From the NCBI RefSeq assembly GCF_014633365.1, contig NC_068350.1:749001-813000 (forward strand): a stretch of 64,000 nucleotides of DNA, written 5' to 3'. Numbering within the stretch: position 1 is the stretch's first letter; the number at the start of each line of letters is the position of its first letter. The position numbers and the translations under genes were made by a program. Below the pieces are notes generated by a model. It was given only the letters and a program-made list of their open reading frames with translations, searched no databases and had not been told where the DNA came from. This stretch comes from Diospyros lotus. Taxonomy: Eukaryota > Streptophyta > Magnoliopsida > Ericales > Ebenaceae. Positions 24,197 to 36,300 of the stretch are shown here, piece by piece.

Positions 24197-26447
24197 TGGA
24201 GCGACCCGTAAATAGAAAATTTATTTAATTATTGAGTTATTGTGTTAATCTAAATTAAAAGGAATATTAAAATAATTTGTTATTATAAATAATAATAGAT
24301 TATGTGATTTTAAGAAAATAAGAAATTAAGGTAATTAAATAATTATTTTGGAATATTTCTGGAATAAGAAAAAAATTTGAAATAAATTAAATTGTGTGAT
24401 TTTCGGTAGTTTTGGGCGTTAGTGTAATTAACAAAGGAGGGGTGAGTGTGTAAATAATGAAAGTTGGAGGGGTTGGTGCGATTTCAGGAAAATAGACCAA
24501 ATGTCCCTTTAAATTTAATGGTTGCGCTATATGGTTAAAGGCAAGTGTGGGCGCGGGTGGTTCGCGCGCGAGACGGGTGAGGGGGCAGTCGCGGGATCGA
24601 TTCTGCACGAAGGGGGGCTGCGTGCACGCGAGGCTGATTTTATTCAGCCTCTGGGCGTCCGAAACGACGCCGTTTCAGTGAGACGGTGGCCTCCCCAGCA
24701 GCTGCTCCAGCGCTGCCACGTGGCCGCGCCTCCTCCGCTCATTTTTCCCCTATTTAAGCCTGATTTTGGGCGTTTCTTTCACCAGCAGAAACAACAAATA
24801 AATTAGGAAAAGTCAGTGCATGCGCGATTGTGAAATTGTGAGATTTTGGGTGGAAAATTCAGATTAAATCCAGTTTAATTGAGGATTTAAATTGCCAGGT
24901 ATGTAGAAAAGTTAGTAATAACTATTCTGTATTGTCGAATTTTTGTTTAGGGTTCAATTTTATTAATTTTGACAAATTATTGAGATATTGCATTTTGTAT
25001 AATTTTTACCACGTTGGGTCAAATCAAGCCTAAGGATATCTTCGTAAAGGCAAGTTCTTTATGTCCTCCTCAACGTTTCTTTCATTGTCAATTTATTTGA
25101 CCTCCCTTCGCTTATTTCGGCCGTTAATTAATTTGGAATTTTAAATGGTTTGTTTTAAAATTTGATTTATAAAACTGGTCTCGAGGATTTTATTCATTGG
25201 TTACCTATGGGGGTTTGTGCCACCCTCATGCCTGTGGGAATGATGTCGTACTCACCTAGGGCTAGGTTCTTAGTTGTCGGGTATTATTATGGATTTTGCT
25301 TGTTCATAGGCTAGAGCGGTTGAGCAGTGGGGGCAAGGATCGGTTGTTCGGTGACGGAGTGACTGTTGTACGATTTATCTTAGGCCGTTGGCTGGTCTCT
25401 TCTATTCACTGACCGTTGACCGATGCCAAGCACTGTTGACTAGCTCTGCCATTACATGATTATAGCATGACTGGTATCATTTTATTCTTGTTGCATGTTT
25501 TGGTGTGCACAAGGGTACGGGCTACATGTTGGGGTTTTCATGATCTGGTTATGCTTGGTCACGGACATCCTAGCTTGGTTATGATGCATCCAACACGGGC
25601 ATATGCATCGCTTGTGGTTTACTATATGGGCGGAGCATGGCCTGATGCCTGGATGTATGGGCGCCAATGTATCACATTGATGCTCACTATGCCATTGCAT
25701 TGTTATGTGCATTGCATGCTTACTGGTAATATTTAGTTCTCGGATGGGAGTACCGTTCCGAGGGAGCTTATGGCTTGGGTGTCGGGAGTACCGACTCGGG
25801 ACAACGTGAGCAGGTTTGTGGAGATTTATGTTGCCTTTCAGGGCAGCGGCAGGTTGGTATGGGATTTGGGTGCCAGATGTCTTATGTGGACCTCAAGGAC
25901 CGGTATGTGCTTTTATTATGCTGCATTATTGTATTGTTGCGTCTCATGGCTTGTGTGTATGTGTGAGACGGTGTTTGGGGTGACCTTCTCCTCTATTTAC
26001 TGTATAGCCTTTCTTTTCTTATAACTTGTTGAGTTTTGCGACTCACCTTATTTTCCATCATTCCAGGTAAGGGTAAAGCGAAGGCCGATGGCGACGATCG
26101 TTCCACCTAGCAACCAGCTGTGTCGGTAGGGTGTACATTTAGCTTGCCCCCGTTGTCTCTGATGTTTCGTTAGGAGTTTTGTCTCTCATTGTTGACTGTG
26201 CCGGGTTGTTCCTTGTATCTTTTATTTGTTGGCACAGGTGTCTGTATATTTTTATATACTCCTTGATCGCTATTCCAGCGGGGTACTTGTGGGCGTGCAT
26301 GTATATTGTTTTGCTTCCTTGTTGTATTTTATTTCTTATGTATGCATGTCAGGATATTTTTGTCTTGTGTTTATTTCTCTTTCTTTACGTAAGTGCTTTC
26401 GTTCGGATAAACCGAGTGGTTGGGATATCCGGGCAAGTGTGCTTACA
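24197..26447 (+). repeat. Right (3') LTR of the gypsy element
   Basis: A 2,251-bp LTR starts TGGAGCGACCCG directly after the polypurine tract and ends GTGTGCTTACA at the target duplication. A TATA-like CTATTTAAG lies at about 24750. A donor-like CCAG/GTATGT at 24899 and an acceptor-like CATTCCAG ending at 26066 suggest the long leader can be spliced. The open frames inside it are not genes. Confidence 0.85.
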
Positions 26448-26452
26448 CTATC

Positions 26453-27381
26453 AATAAGGTATTTTTTTAAATATTTTTTATATATTAGATAAAATATAGT
26501 AATTAATTATATTAAAAAAATATAAATTCATTACCTCTAAAGAATAACTAATTTTTGAAATAGTTTAACCTTTAAACCAAAACTCACCTGTTTAAAATTT
26601 TATCTAAAAAAATAAAATTTATATAATTATTGTTAAAAATCATCTAATAAACTTTAAGAGATGATATATTTTATATACGTATAAAAAATTAAATAAAAAT
26701 TAATTAAGTAATATTTGACAGTTATAATTTATTTTTCAACTTTATTAGGGAAAATCAAAAACTCTAATTGAACATTGATAATAACATAAAATTATGTATT
26801 TGTCCATCACAAATTTAGAAGAAAATTAAGCACATCCCATGGGGACCTCACAAAAAGTGGATAGATGTTTGGCCGACCTACCCATGATACCTCAGAAAAG
26901 GTCCGGTTACCATATCTTAGGACTCATACCGAGCAACCATTAGTTATTTAGAGCACTTGTAAAATGTAGTAGAGCACAAAACACTATTTATCAAAGAATT
27001 AATTAGTAAATTGACATATATAATGGAAGTGTATCATAATAAAATACAAGAAACACAGAGCACAATTGGTATATCATCATACAAAAAGATAAAAACAAAC
27101 ATAGTTTCCTAAACATACAAACACTTCTATTACAGCAGCCAGCACTGCTGGTGCTGATGACATTTCAACATTCTGCAGCTTCAAAACCACTGGATCCAAA
27201 AGAGCTCAACCTCTCCACTACCCACAAAGCTCTCTGAAAATTGAAACTGAAGATCTAAGTATTTAGTTTGCTTCGCTTGAGAAAGAAAGAACAAACCTGC
27301 ATTCTCAAGTATTCATTATTCCTCATGTCATGACATGAATCAATTGCTTGGAGTAGCTCCCACTGCCAGACACATGTATAT
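26453..27381. other. DPH2 3' flank and probable 3' UTR
   Basis: No separate gene is seen. The DPH2 stop codon is at 27384-27382, so the part next to it is its 3' UTR. About 26665-27255 is the single-copy relative of the block at 13806-14675, and about 26690-26815 resembles part of each 763-bp array unit. Confidence 0.55.
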
Positions 27382-30300
27382 CTACCCAGTTTTCTGATTG
27401 CTTTTCTCATCCTCATACCCCGATGCCTTCCCAGTCCTACCGATGAAAAATGGCTCCGGCATGGCTTTTTCACCTTTAATGTCGAGACCCTGAAAAGATC
27501 GGCCAGCAAAGTATTCTGCCCCGGATTTAGGCGAGCCCTTGACCACAGATCGGGGATCCTTACCAGCCACCCAAAGAGCCTTCTCTGTTGTTTTAGCTAA
27601 AGCAAGAGTTCCATCTTCATTTTCTTCCATAGTCTCTGAGAAGCAAATGCACATTCAAATATCTGGTATTAGAGATTCTTTATAAACGTGTAATATGCCT
27701 AAGAGAATAGCTACGGTTTCAGAGCAAGCGATCAGCTCAGCATGACAAGCTAAAATTGGGCGATGTAGAGTTTATCTTCTACTTACGGAAGAAAGAGAGG
27801 GAAAAGGGTTGTTCATTGAACAAATTTCAGCATGTGAAAGTAAGGCTTTTGCATTTTCCTAAGGAGTGATATTGCTGATGGATGATTGTTGAGTTTGTTT
27901 TGTTAGTGGCGTCAAGTTCAGCTTTTATGTGCATGGGCAGGACTTAGCGCCCTTTACTTTCTTCTAATTTAATACATATAGGACTGGAGATTGTCCAAGT
28001 GACCTAGGTTGCAAAGTATTGTTTCTTGGCTACTTCCTTTTTTTTTGTTTTTGTGGATAGTTTTAATTTATTGAGGTGGTGTGATCGGATTTTCATTTGG
28101 GATTGTGTATGCTAAAAATTAAAGGGAAATCAAATTAGCAGGATCATTTACAGTAAACAAGATTCTCAGGAGAGAGATGAAAGGAGAGATGTGAGACAAT
28201 TGCTGAGAAGCTTAGGCCTCTTAAGAAAGACATAAAAGTGGAATAGAGAGGTATATCAGGAGATAAAGATGAGAGTTCATATTCAATTGGAGGAGATAGA
28301 CATTTGGTTGGGAAGGAAAGGAGGATAGTTATTCCCAAGAAGAGGAGAAGGGGATGGGAAGACCAAAGGAGAGGTTGAATGTGGTGGTTTTTGTTTTTTT
28401 TTTGTTTTCTGTTTTGGGAGAGAGAGAGAGAGAGAGAGATCTCACATCAAAGAGCCAAATTCTTTCCAAGATGGCAAACACACAGAAGATCCAATCACAT
28501 AGGGAGTCCCTCAATAGGGAGGAGATGACAAGAGGATATCCCAGAGCTGGTTGTCAATTTCTATAAGCATTTGTATTTTAAGCCAGGTATCAATACATTG
28601 TTGGAGGGCTTGAGTCTTGTCAAACTTTGGAGAACAATAAATGATGGGATGAGCAACCTTTTCAAGAGGGAGGTGCTTGATGTGGTTACAGGGAATTAAC
28701 ACAGAAAGAGCTCCGGGTCATAACAGTTTTATGATGACCTCCTTCCAGCACCGTTGGTGCATTGAGAGAAGTGATGTTATTATGGCCATGATTTGTGATT
28801 TATCAGAACAGAGAATCTGAGAGTTCAAATGCTTCTTTTAAAGCTCTCGTGCCCAAGAAAGGGGCAGAGGTGGAATGGAAAGATTTCAGACCTACTAGCT
28901 TCATTGGATGTGCCTATAACTTGGCCAATCCTGCTTGATGAGGTCAGAAATTGTGATCAACTATGGTTTCTAAATCCACAGGAAGCTTTTGTGGAGGGCT
29001 GCCAAATCCTAGATGCAATTTTGATGGCCAATGAGAGGAAGTTCTAGGATGAAGAGTAACTTTATAATCATTTTCCATTGATAATTGATAAGATGATGTG
29101 GTGAAACTAAAATTCAAGATTACTTTTGGCAAAAATGGCCACCATCATGTTCCAAAAAGGGAAGAACGGATAAAAGAAAGAATTTTTTATGAAGAAGAAT
29201 TCAATTTTTTTTTTTTTTTTTTTTTTGTTTAGGACAGAAAATGCTCAGTTTCTGGAAAAGGGGGATATAGGATTAATTTGGTTTCATCGTGATTTTATTT
29301 GAAATTGGAATTTGGTCTTCCTCAAGCAAAGCTAAATTCTTATTAGCAATCATGGAGGACAAGTATGCTAATCTTTACCAACCTGATATAATAGAGGTTC
29401 TTGGAGAGTTTTTGTTATAATAGAATTTCAGATTGCCTTTTATGCCATAATTTATTAATTTTGCAATTTTTGGCATTTGCCAGGAATTTGTTTGGGAAAT
29501 TTCCAGTCCAGGTTGGTACGAAAAGAACCATATCCAAGTATACATCTTCAGCATGACAGAAAGTTCAGCATGACAAATACGACATTGAAAAGAAGAAACA
29601 TCTTGAACACATTAGGGTCAAACAACTGAATATAATTTCTATAAGATATGCCGCTCACTCTCATAAAGCATATAACTGTGGCAGGAGCAAGTCATGTGCC
29701 AAGCAGCAAGCAGTTGGCATCAGTTGCTGACAGGATCAATTACCACAACTTCCTGGAATAGGGAGTTGCTGAGTTGGCTTTGTCTGCATTTGCAAGGCAA
29801 ATGGTCATGTTGAGGATGAATGTCTCCCAAATGTGGGGAATTGCCCCTAAAAGCAGTTGGGGGGTGTCAACTGCTTTGAACTTCCATGCAATTGTAGGTT
29901 TGTAGATAGGGAGGAGAGAAAAGCCACAGGATGATTCCTTGAACATTCTACAGGGTCAACTCTTGTGTACTTTGGATGAGTTTCCTACATATATGCTTGT
30001 GTTCCTTATCTGTTGCCATTCGTGATAAGTGTGCAAACCTCATTGGTTGATTGACTAAGTGCAGATTTACTGCCATCACAGTTGAAAATTTTCAAGTGGA
30101 AAAAGTAGCCTACGACACTAGGAGACTTTCTCAATTATCTTATCAGCCATCTTCTCTTTGTGAAAAATGCTATTTTATTCTATGGTACTTACCAGTTGAA
30201 GTCAAACTATCTCATGTGCATGTAGTTATGCAAGTTGTTTCGAGGTTGTAGGCTAATCTGGGGAAAATAAGATCATTTCAGGTGGGGAATGTAGAAGAGC

Positions 30301-33300
30301 CGAAAGACAACCTTAGGTATAGGATCCGGTCCTCTTAGACTTGTTAGTTACATTTGAAATTGGGTTTTGCTCCAAAGCTAGAGCAGTTGGTCATGGTGTT
30401 AAGGGAAGCCAGAGCAATATGTCTGAAGAGGGAAGATAAATTGTTTTCAGTGTTCTCTTATCCTTCCAACATATACTATGCATCTTTCTCTTATCCTTCC
30501 AACATATACTACGCATCTTTTTCCTTCCCGTCTGTCCCCCAATGTATTGCTAATATAGTGAAGAAGTTTCAAAGGAATTTTTTTTTGGTGGGTTCAGTCA
30601 AGTATTTAAGTATCATTTCATTGGGTGGGGCAAGGTTTTAGTCTCTGATAGTGAATTAGAGCTTCTCTTCTATCTTTGGAATTCAAATCCTTGAGGAAGC
30701 TACTTGACTTTCTGCAAAACCATCCAAGATTGAGGCAGGGGGAGGACAGATCAGTCTGGAAGCTGTCAAGTAACAGATCATGTTCTGTTCGCTAGTTCTA
30801 TGTGGTCCTTAGTGACAAAGTTAGGCTTTCCCTTTGCAATTATTGTAGAGAAATAAAGCTCCTCCTGGGGTCTTGTTTTATGATTGAACTGCATTGCTTG
30901 GCTTCATTCTTACATCTGATAATTTGAGCAAATGAAGTCTTAACTGGTGCTTTCTGTATAAATGGGATTAAGAGTCCGTAGATCATTTACTTCTGCATTG
31001 TAAAGTGGCTCACATTTTTTGGAGTTAATCTATTTTGAAATAATAGTGGGCAATGCTAGCTTCAATGAAATTTTTTTTGAAGAACCATGGAGTTGAGCCT
31101 GGTATATAGAAAGGCAGGCTTGAGCTTGGAAAAGTATTCACTTTTGTATTATGTGACAAATTGGCAAGAGATGAATCTGATAGCCTTTGAGGGTGCTGAC
31201 ACTCAGATTTGTCACTTTAATAAAGCTGTTCTAGCTTCCCTTTTTTCATGGCTTTTCCCTTCCTTTATACTGTTTTGTGTTTTGTTCAATGACCCTTCTC
31301 AGTATGTAGATTGCTTTGGTTCCTTGAACATGGTCCACCACCCTTTATGGTGGTTCTTTTCTCAATACATTGTCACTTATAAAAAACAAAAAGGGTGGCG
31401 TTCTTGCCTACCAATCACAGCGGTGTATGCATTACAGATTTGAAGCTAATTTGACAAAAGAAGTGGGGAACTTTTTTGTTTGCTCATCTAATCGATCCTT
31501 ATGCGGTCACAGGGGCCTTCATTTCTTTGGAAAGGAGTGTGAAGAACCAAATGCTCTTCTCAAGGAAGCTTTCTTTGGGAGGAAGGAAGCTTAGAAGGCA
31601 ACTATCATTATGATACTCCATGAAAGAGGAAGAAGACCATTCTAGATTGGTGTTACACAAAGCAAGAAGGTAAGACTATTTTTAACATCATTGCTTTATT
31701 GTCCTAGAGCAAGGCAGCTGAGGAGCATTCTCTTGCATCTCTGTGGAGTTAATTGGTGATGTAATCTTTGGTGGTTGCACTTGTATTGTAGGAGTTGGAA
31801 TTGTCCGATGTGCAAGTTGAGGAAGTTTTGGAACATATGTAAAGTATCAACTCCCATTCTTTGAACCAACCTATGCCCAAACAAAAATGAGTTCATCACT
31901 ATTTTAGGGAGGGAGACAAGTCCTATAGCTATCGATAGAGAGGAGTTCCCAGTTTTCCTGGATGTTGGATTTTATTTTATTTTTTGGGTATTGTTTTGTA
32001 GAATTTTTGGATGACTTGCCTTAACAGTTAGGAGTTTTGGTAAACTTCTAGATGTACATGGTTTGGCCCCTTCTTAAGGCAATTGGTCTATTGCTTCCCT
32101 ACATAATCACTTACCCACAAAAGGGAAAACACTGCCGCAGAAACTATGCCAAAAGAAGACAAAATTTACCTTCCAGGTTAATGTCTTCTACATATCCACC
32201 TCGAAGGAATGAGAAACGTGCTTCTTCCATAGGCTGTGTTTCTTCCACAGGACATGAAGTCATTAAATCCTGAAAGTCCATTACATAAGTTCCCGTCCAT
32301 TGACTTCCCCTGGGGAATAAAAATTAAAATAAAGAATAAGAGGAAAATATACTTAGCTAGATTTTGATGAAATACAAAAAAAGTACAAACAAGGTAAAAT
32401 ATCAACATGAGTTTTTGGAAAAACACCTCCCCGTTCCCCAGGGCCATGTAATCCATATATTGTTTAAGGCCTATATTCCAGTCTCCAAGTTTGGCTCTCC
32501 AATCAGGTTTCAACTTTTTATTTCATTGTCCAAGAGAGTGCTGACATGAACCACTGGAAAAGCCATCTATCATTGTACCATTAGCCTCAGTCTAAGGATC
32601 AGAACCTGATTCCCCATTTTCACTTTGATTTCAGATATGCTATTCTGAGCATTTTGCAGATTTTCTAAGGTTTGTCAGGCTATTTGCAAGGCCTTACATG
32701 TGAATTAAACAAATACAGGCCCTAAATGAAAATCACCATAACTCCACTGCAATAGGAATTAACTTTTGAATTTCAAATACAACCAAAATCATGGACACAA
32801 AGATGTATCCCAAAATCAGAGTAAACAAACTTTTAACAGAACAAATAGAACAACAAATCAAAATAAGCAGATAGCTAAGGAACTCTAACCATGAGCCAGA
32901 CAATCTTGTAGTAGTTCATGTTTCTTATATTATCAATTATGTATATATCCAGATTCAACAAACTATGCTGACCAACTTTCGTTTGTCAAACCACAGCTTT
33001 CCAATGCCATGCATAAAAGCTCCGAGTTAGTTTTTAAACACCATATTATGTGATAATAGAAACATTTCAGAAATATGAAATTTAGCCATGCCCCAGAATC
33101 CTTAAGCATTAGAATTAGATGTATTCAGCCCTCACACATGCCTGCACCCAATAATCAGAGCCAAGCCCAAGAAACATAGAGCCACTTCATAGATTTCTGG
33201 AACAAACATATCTTCTCCAGAAGTTCTAGGATGTAACATCCCTATAAGGGTTTTGGCTCCCAATTAGATCAAATTAGAGAAATATGAAGGAGGAGTTGTT

Positions 33301-36300
33301 GGCTTCATTCAGATGCTTGTGGAAAAAAAAATCTAAATAGAAGACTACTGCCAATACTGAGAAGGCTTATCAGATCCGGCAAATCCACCATGCACTAATT
33401 CCTATTTAAGAAACATTACACTTATAAGCAAGCCCTAGTCAAAATGATCACAACAAAGCTGCCAATATACAGTTCAAGATAATGAATGGATTGAATGGAA
33501 GTTAGCAAGAGCTAACTGATTGTTTAAAGTACAACATGGATCTTTCTAGCAGTACCTGCTGAAAGCTAGCATGGCCTCAAAAGGAGTAATAACAGGAGCT
33601 AAGAACTCTTTGCTATCCAAAAGAGCAGTTTGTGGACAAGAAACATAAACAAAAACATCACACTGTCAAATGCAGAAAAAATGGTCAGTGGATGCACTAA
33701 TATTAACATAAAGTCAAGTGAAAATAGAAAATTTATCAGTCACGCTGCACCAACGTCTACCTCAGGAAAGTTGGCAAGTTTTGCAGGATTTGGTCTTCCC
33801 ATAACAAGAGTATAAGCCTTCTTCCCAGCTCTTGTGATCAACTCTTTCATCTGATGAATCATGTGCAAATAACCAGCTACATAAAGAGTTCCAAATATAA
33901 ATGTCACTCCATATGCATAACAAGAGAGATTAATAGTCTGAACTGAACTAACCAACTAAAATGACAGATTGAGTAAGTCCTATCAATTTTCCCGGGGTCA
34001 AAATCAATGAAAGCAATCAGCAGATAGAAAATAATAGAGCCAAAACAGCAATGAAAAACAAAACATAATAACCTTGTACCAGCAGTATGATCTGATAATA
34101 CTCGGAAATTATTATAAAATACTGTCTTTAACTTTTCCTGTAAGAAAAGTTTATGGATGTTGAGAAATTTGTGTTTTGATTTAATGAGAAAATGTTTTTA
34201 GTAAATTTGGTTCAATGATGATGACTAAAACCATTTGAAATATTCTTCAGTTTGATAAGATTTTAATCTAGTATTGTTTACAAAATAATCGAGTATGTAA
34301 GAAATCAGTAAAGCTTTCAAATATAAGTCAAACAAGTAAGCCATGAGAGTAATCGAGTAATGCTCAATATATTTCAAAGATAATCGATTGCAAATATAAG
34401 AATAATCGAGTAAAGATAGGATATACTCGACTATCTAATACCTGTACTCAAATATGTTATGCAACTTTCTGTTATCTTCATTTTAATCGAGTAAGGTATT
34501 TTTGATAATCGAGTAATTACCTTGTGTACTCAAGTGAATCTGTTTGATAATTGAGTAATCTTAAGTTCAAGAGTTTGGGCATCTTTTTACTAGAGTGAAG
34601 GAATTTTATTAATTGAGTAATCTTATTTTTGTACTTGAATGAGTTTTCTATATAATCGAGTAAATATAGTCTGAAATCTGGCTGAGTCTCTGGACTCAAA
34701 ATTAATCGAGTAATAATTCTTTATACTCGAGAAAAGATCGAAATTAATTGAGTAAACTAAGCTGAGTAATCACATGGATAATGTATCTTTCTAAGTTTTA
34801 AAAAATAATTGAGTAATGAAATTATCATACTTGAGTAAGCTTAAAATATACTTGAATGCATAATCCATCTAATCGAGTAAGGTTTAAAATTAGTCAAGTA
34901 ATGCTAAAATATACTCGAGTATTTTCTGTCAGAATTTGAAAAATATAGCCGTTACACTGCATTAAATGAAGCCAGTTTCTACTTTCAGTTCATTAAATGC
35001 TATTCAGACAACTTGTACGTACTTTTGTGAATTATTAGCAATTGTTTAAGATTTGTAGAGACAAAAAAGGCAGTTGTGACACAAAAAACATTCCAATTGT
35101 TTAACGCAATGTCAGCTGCATTCAAGACATGAAGCCTATAAATAGGAGAAGAAGCTGGAAGAAAAAGTTGACAACCAAGCGACAAACTTTATGAGCTCAA
35201 CTTCTCTCAAGCAATTCTTGATCAAATCCTTCTGTTTCATTCTAAGAGAGTGTGCTTTTCATTTCAAATCTTGTAACTCTCTACCAAGAGAAATTTCAAT
35301 TCCTATTGTAATATCCAAATTTTTTCTCTTAAGAAATCCTTTCGCATTATTTGTGAAAACTTGTAAAGGTTAAGCCTAAACTTTAAAAGGCATTTGGTTG
35401 TGGTTGAGCCAAGTGTTAAAAGCCAACTTGTATTGGTTATAGTTAAGCCTGTTTAAAAGCTACAAAGTAAAGGTAAAAGATTTGTTGTTTGCCAAAATCG
35501 TTGGTGAGAAACCGAGGTAGTGGAGTAGGCTTTGCAAGTTGAACCACTTTAAATATGTTGTGCTGCATTCTTACATTCTTATTTACTTCATTTTTTAAAT
35601 TATTTTTTAAAATGGTGAAAAAGCTTAATTCACCCCCCTCTTAAACTAGCTGTTTCAACAATGGAGAATTGGAGATATATCAACTTCATAAGAATAAATT
35701 CCATAACAAATGTATTGTGTGTGCATGTTTAATTTTATTTTGACAAGTATAAAATATAATAAACAAAGTGCCTTTGAAGGGGGTGAAATGCACATCATTC
35801 TCAGACAGCAACATACCTACACCAAGAGTTCCCACTAATACCCCAACAATATTAGCATCCTTTGCTTTCTCAATGAGGTAGTATCTGCATAAACATCATT
35901 AAGGACATAAAGGGCACCACAAGGCTAAAATGCATAATCAAATTCAACAAAGAGGCAAACACAAAGGCAAATAATGCCATGCCATTTTCCATAACATAGA
36001 ATTTAACTTTGAGAGGAAGAAAACAATGAGCATATGGTAAATTACTACCTGCGCTTGAGAATCCTCCTCTGATGTGATACATCAGTCACCAAGCAATTTG
36101 CAACTGCATCATATCTGACTGAGGCAAGTGCCAAGAAACAACGAAACAAAGGGACAAGTTACGTAGATAGAGATCAAGATCTACCTTTCATTCTCCAAAA
36201 GTAGTGACAGTTAAAAAGTGTAAAAAGGGATTGGAGAAGAGAACAAAAGCAGCAACCTGAATGCAGTCTTTTGTTTGTTTCACAAATAAAGATAAAGGGA

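Larger units (their letters stand above)
15134..26452 (+). mobile_element. Ty3/gypsy (Tekay-like) retrotransposon with an inverted left LTR
   Basis: One insertion of 11,309 bp (15139-26447) is flanked by the perfect 5-bp duplication CTATC (15134-15138 and 26448-26452). Order: a complete LTR in minus orientation (15139-17388); the last ~320 bp of an LTR in plus orientation (17391-17710); a PBS resembling initiator tRNA-Met (TTGGTATCAAAGC, from 17715); gag-pol remnants (17841-24149); a polypurine tract (about 24181-24194); and a complete plus LTR (24197-26447). Both outer ends are therefore U5 ends (..GCTTACA outward). The clade is inferred from the long LTR and the chromovirus-like C-terminus (TWELKEDMRRLHPQLF). 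A separate solo LTR sits in gag. Confidence 0.85.

Noticed and set aside
28354..28566. Frame with an RERERERE run
   Set aside because: It is a GA microsatellite read in frame, within a DPH2 intron.
31087..31443. 118-codon plus-strand frame as a separate gene in DPH2 intron 9
   Set aside because: It follows directly after the LINE zf-RVT motif and fits the decayed C-terminal tail of that LINE.
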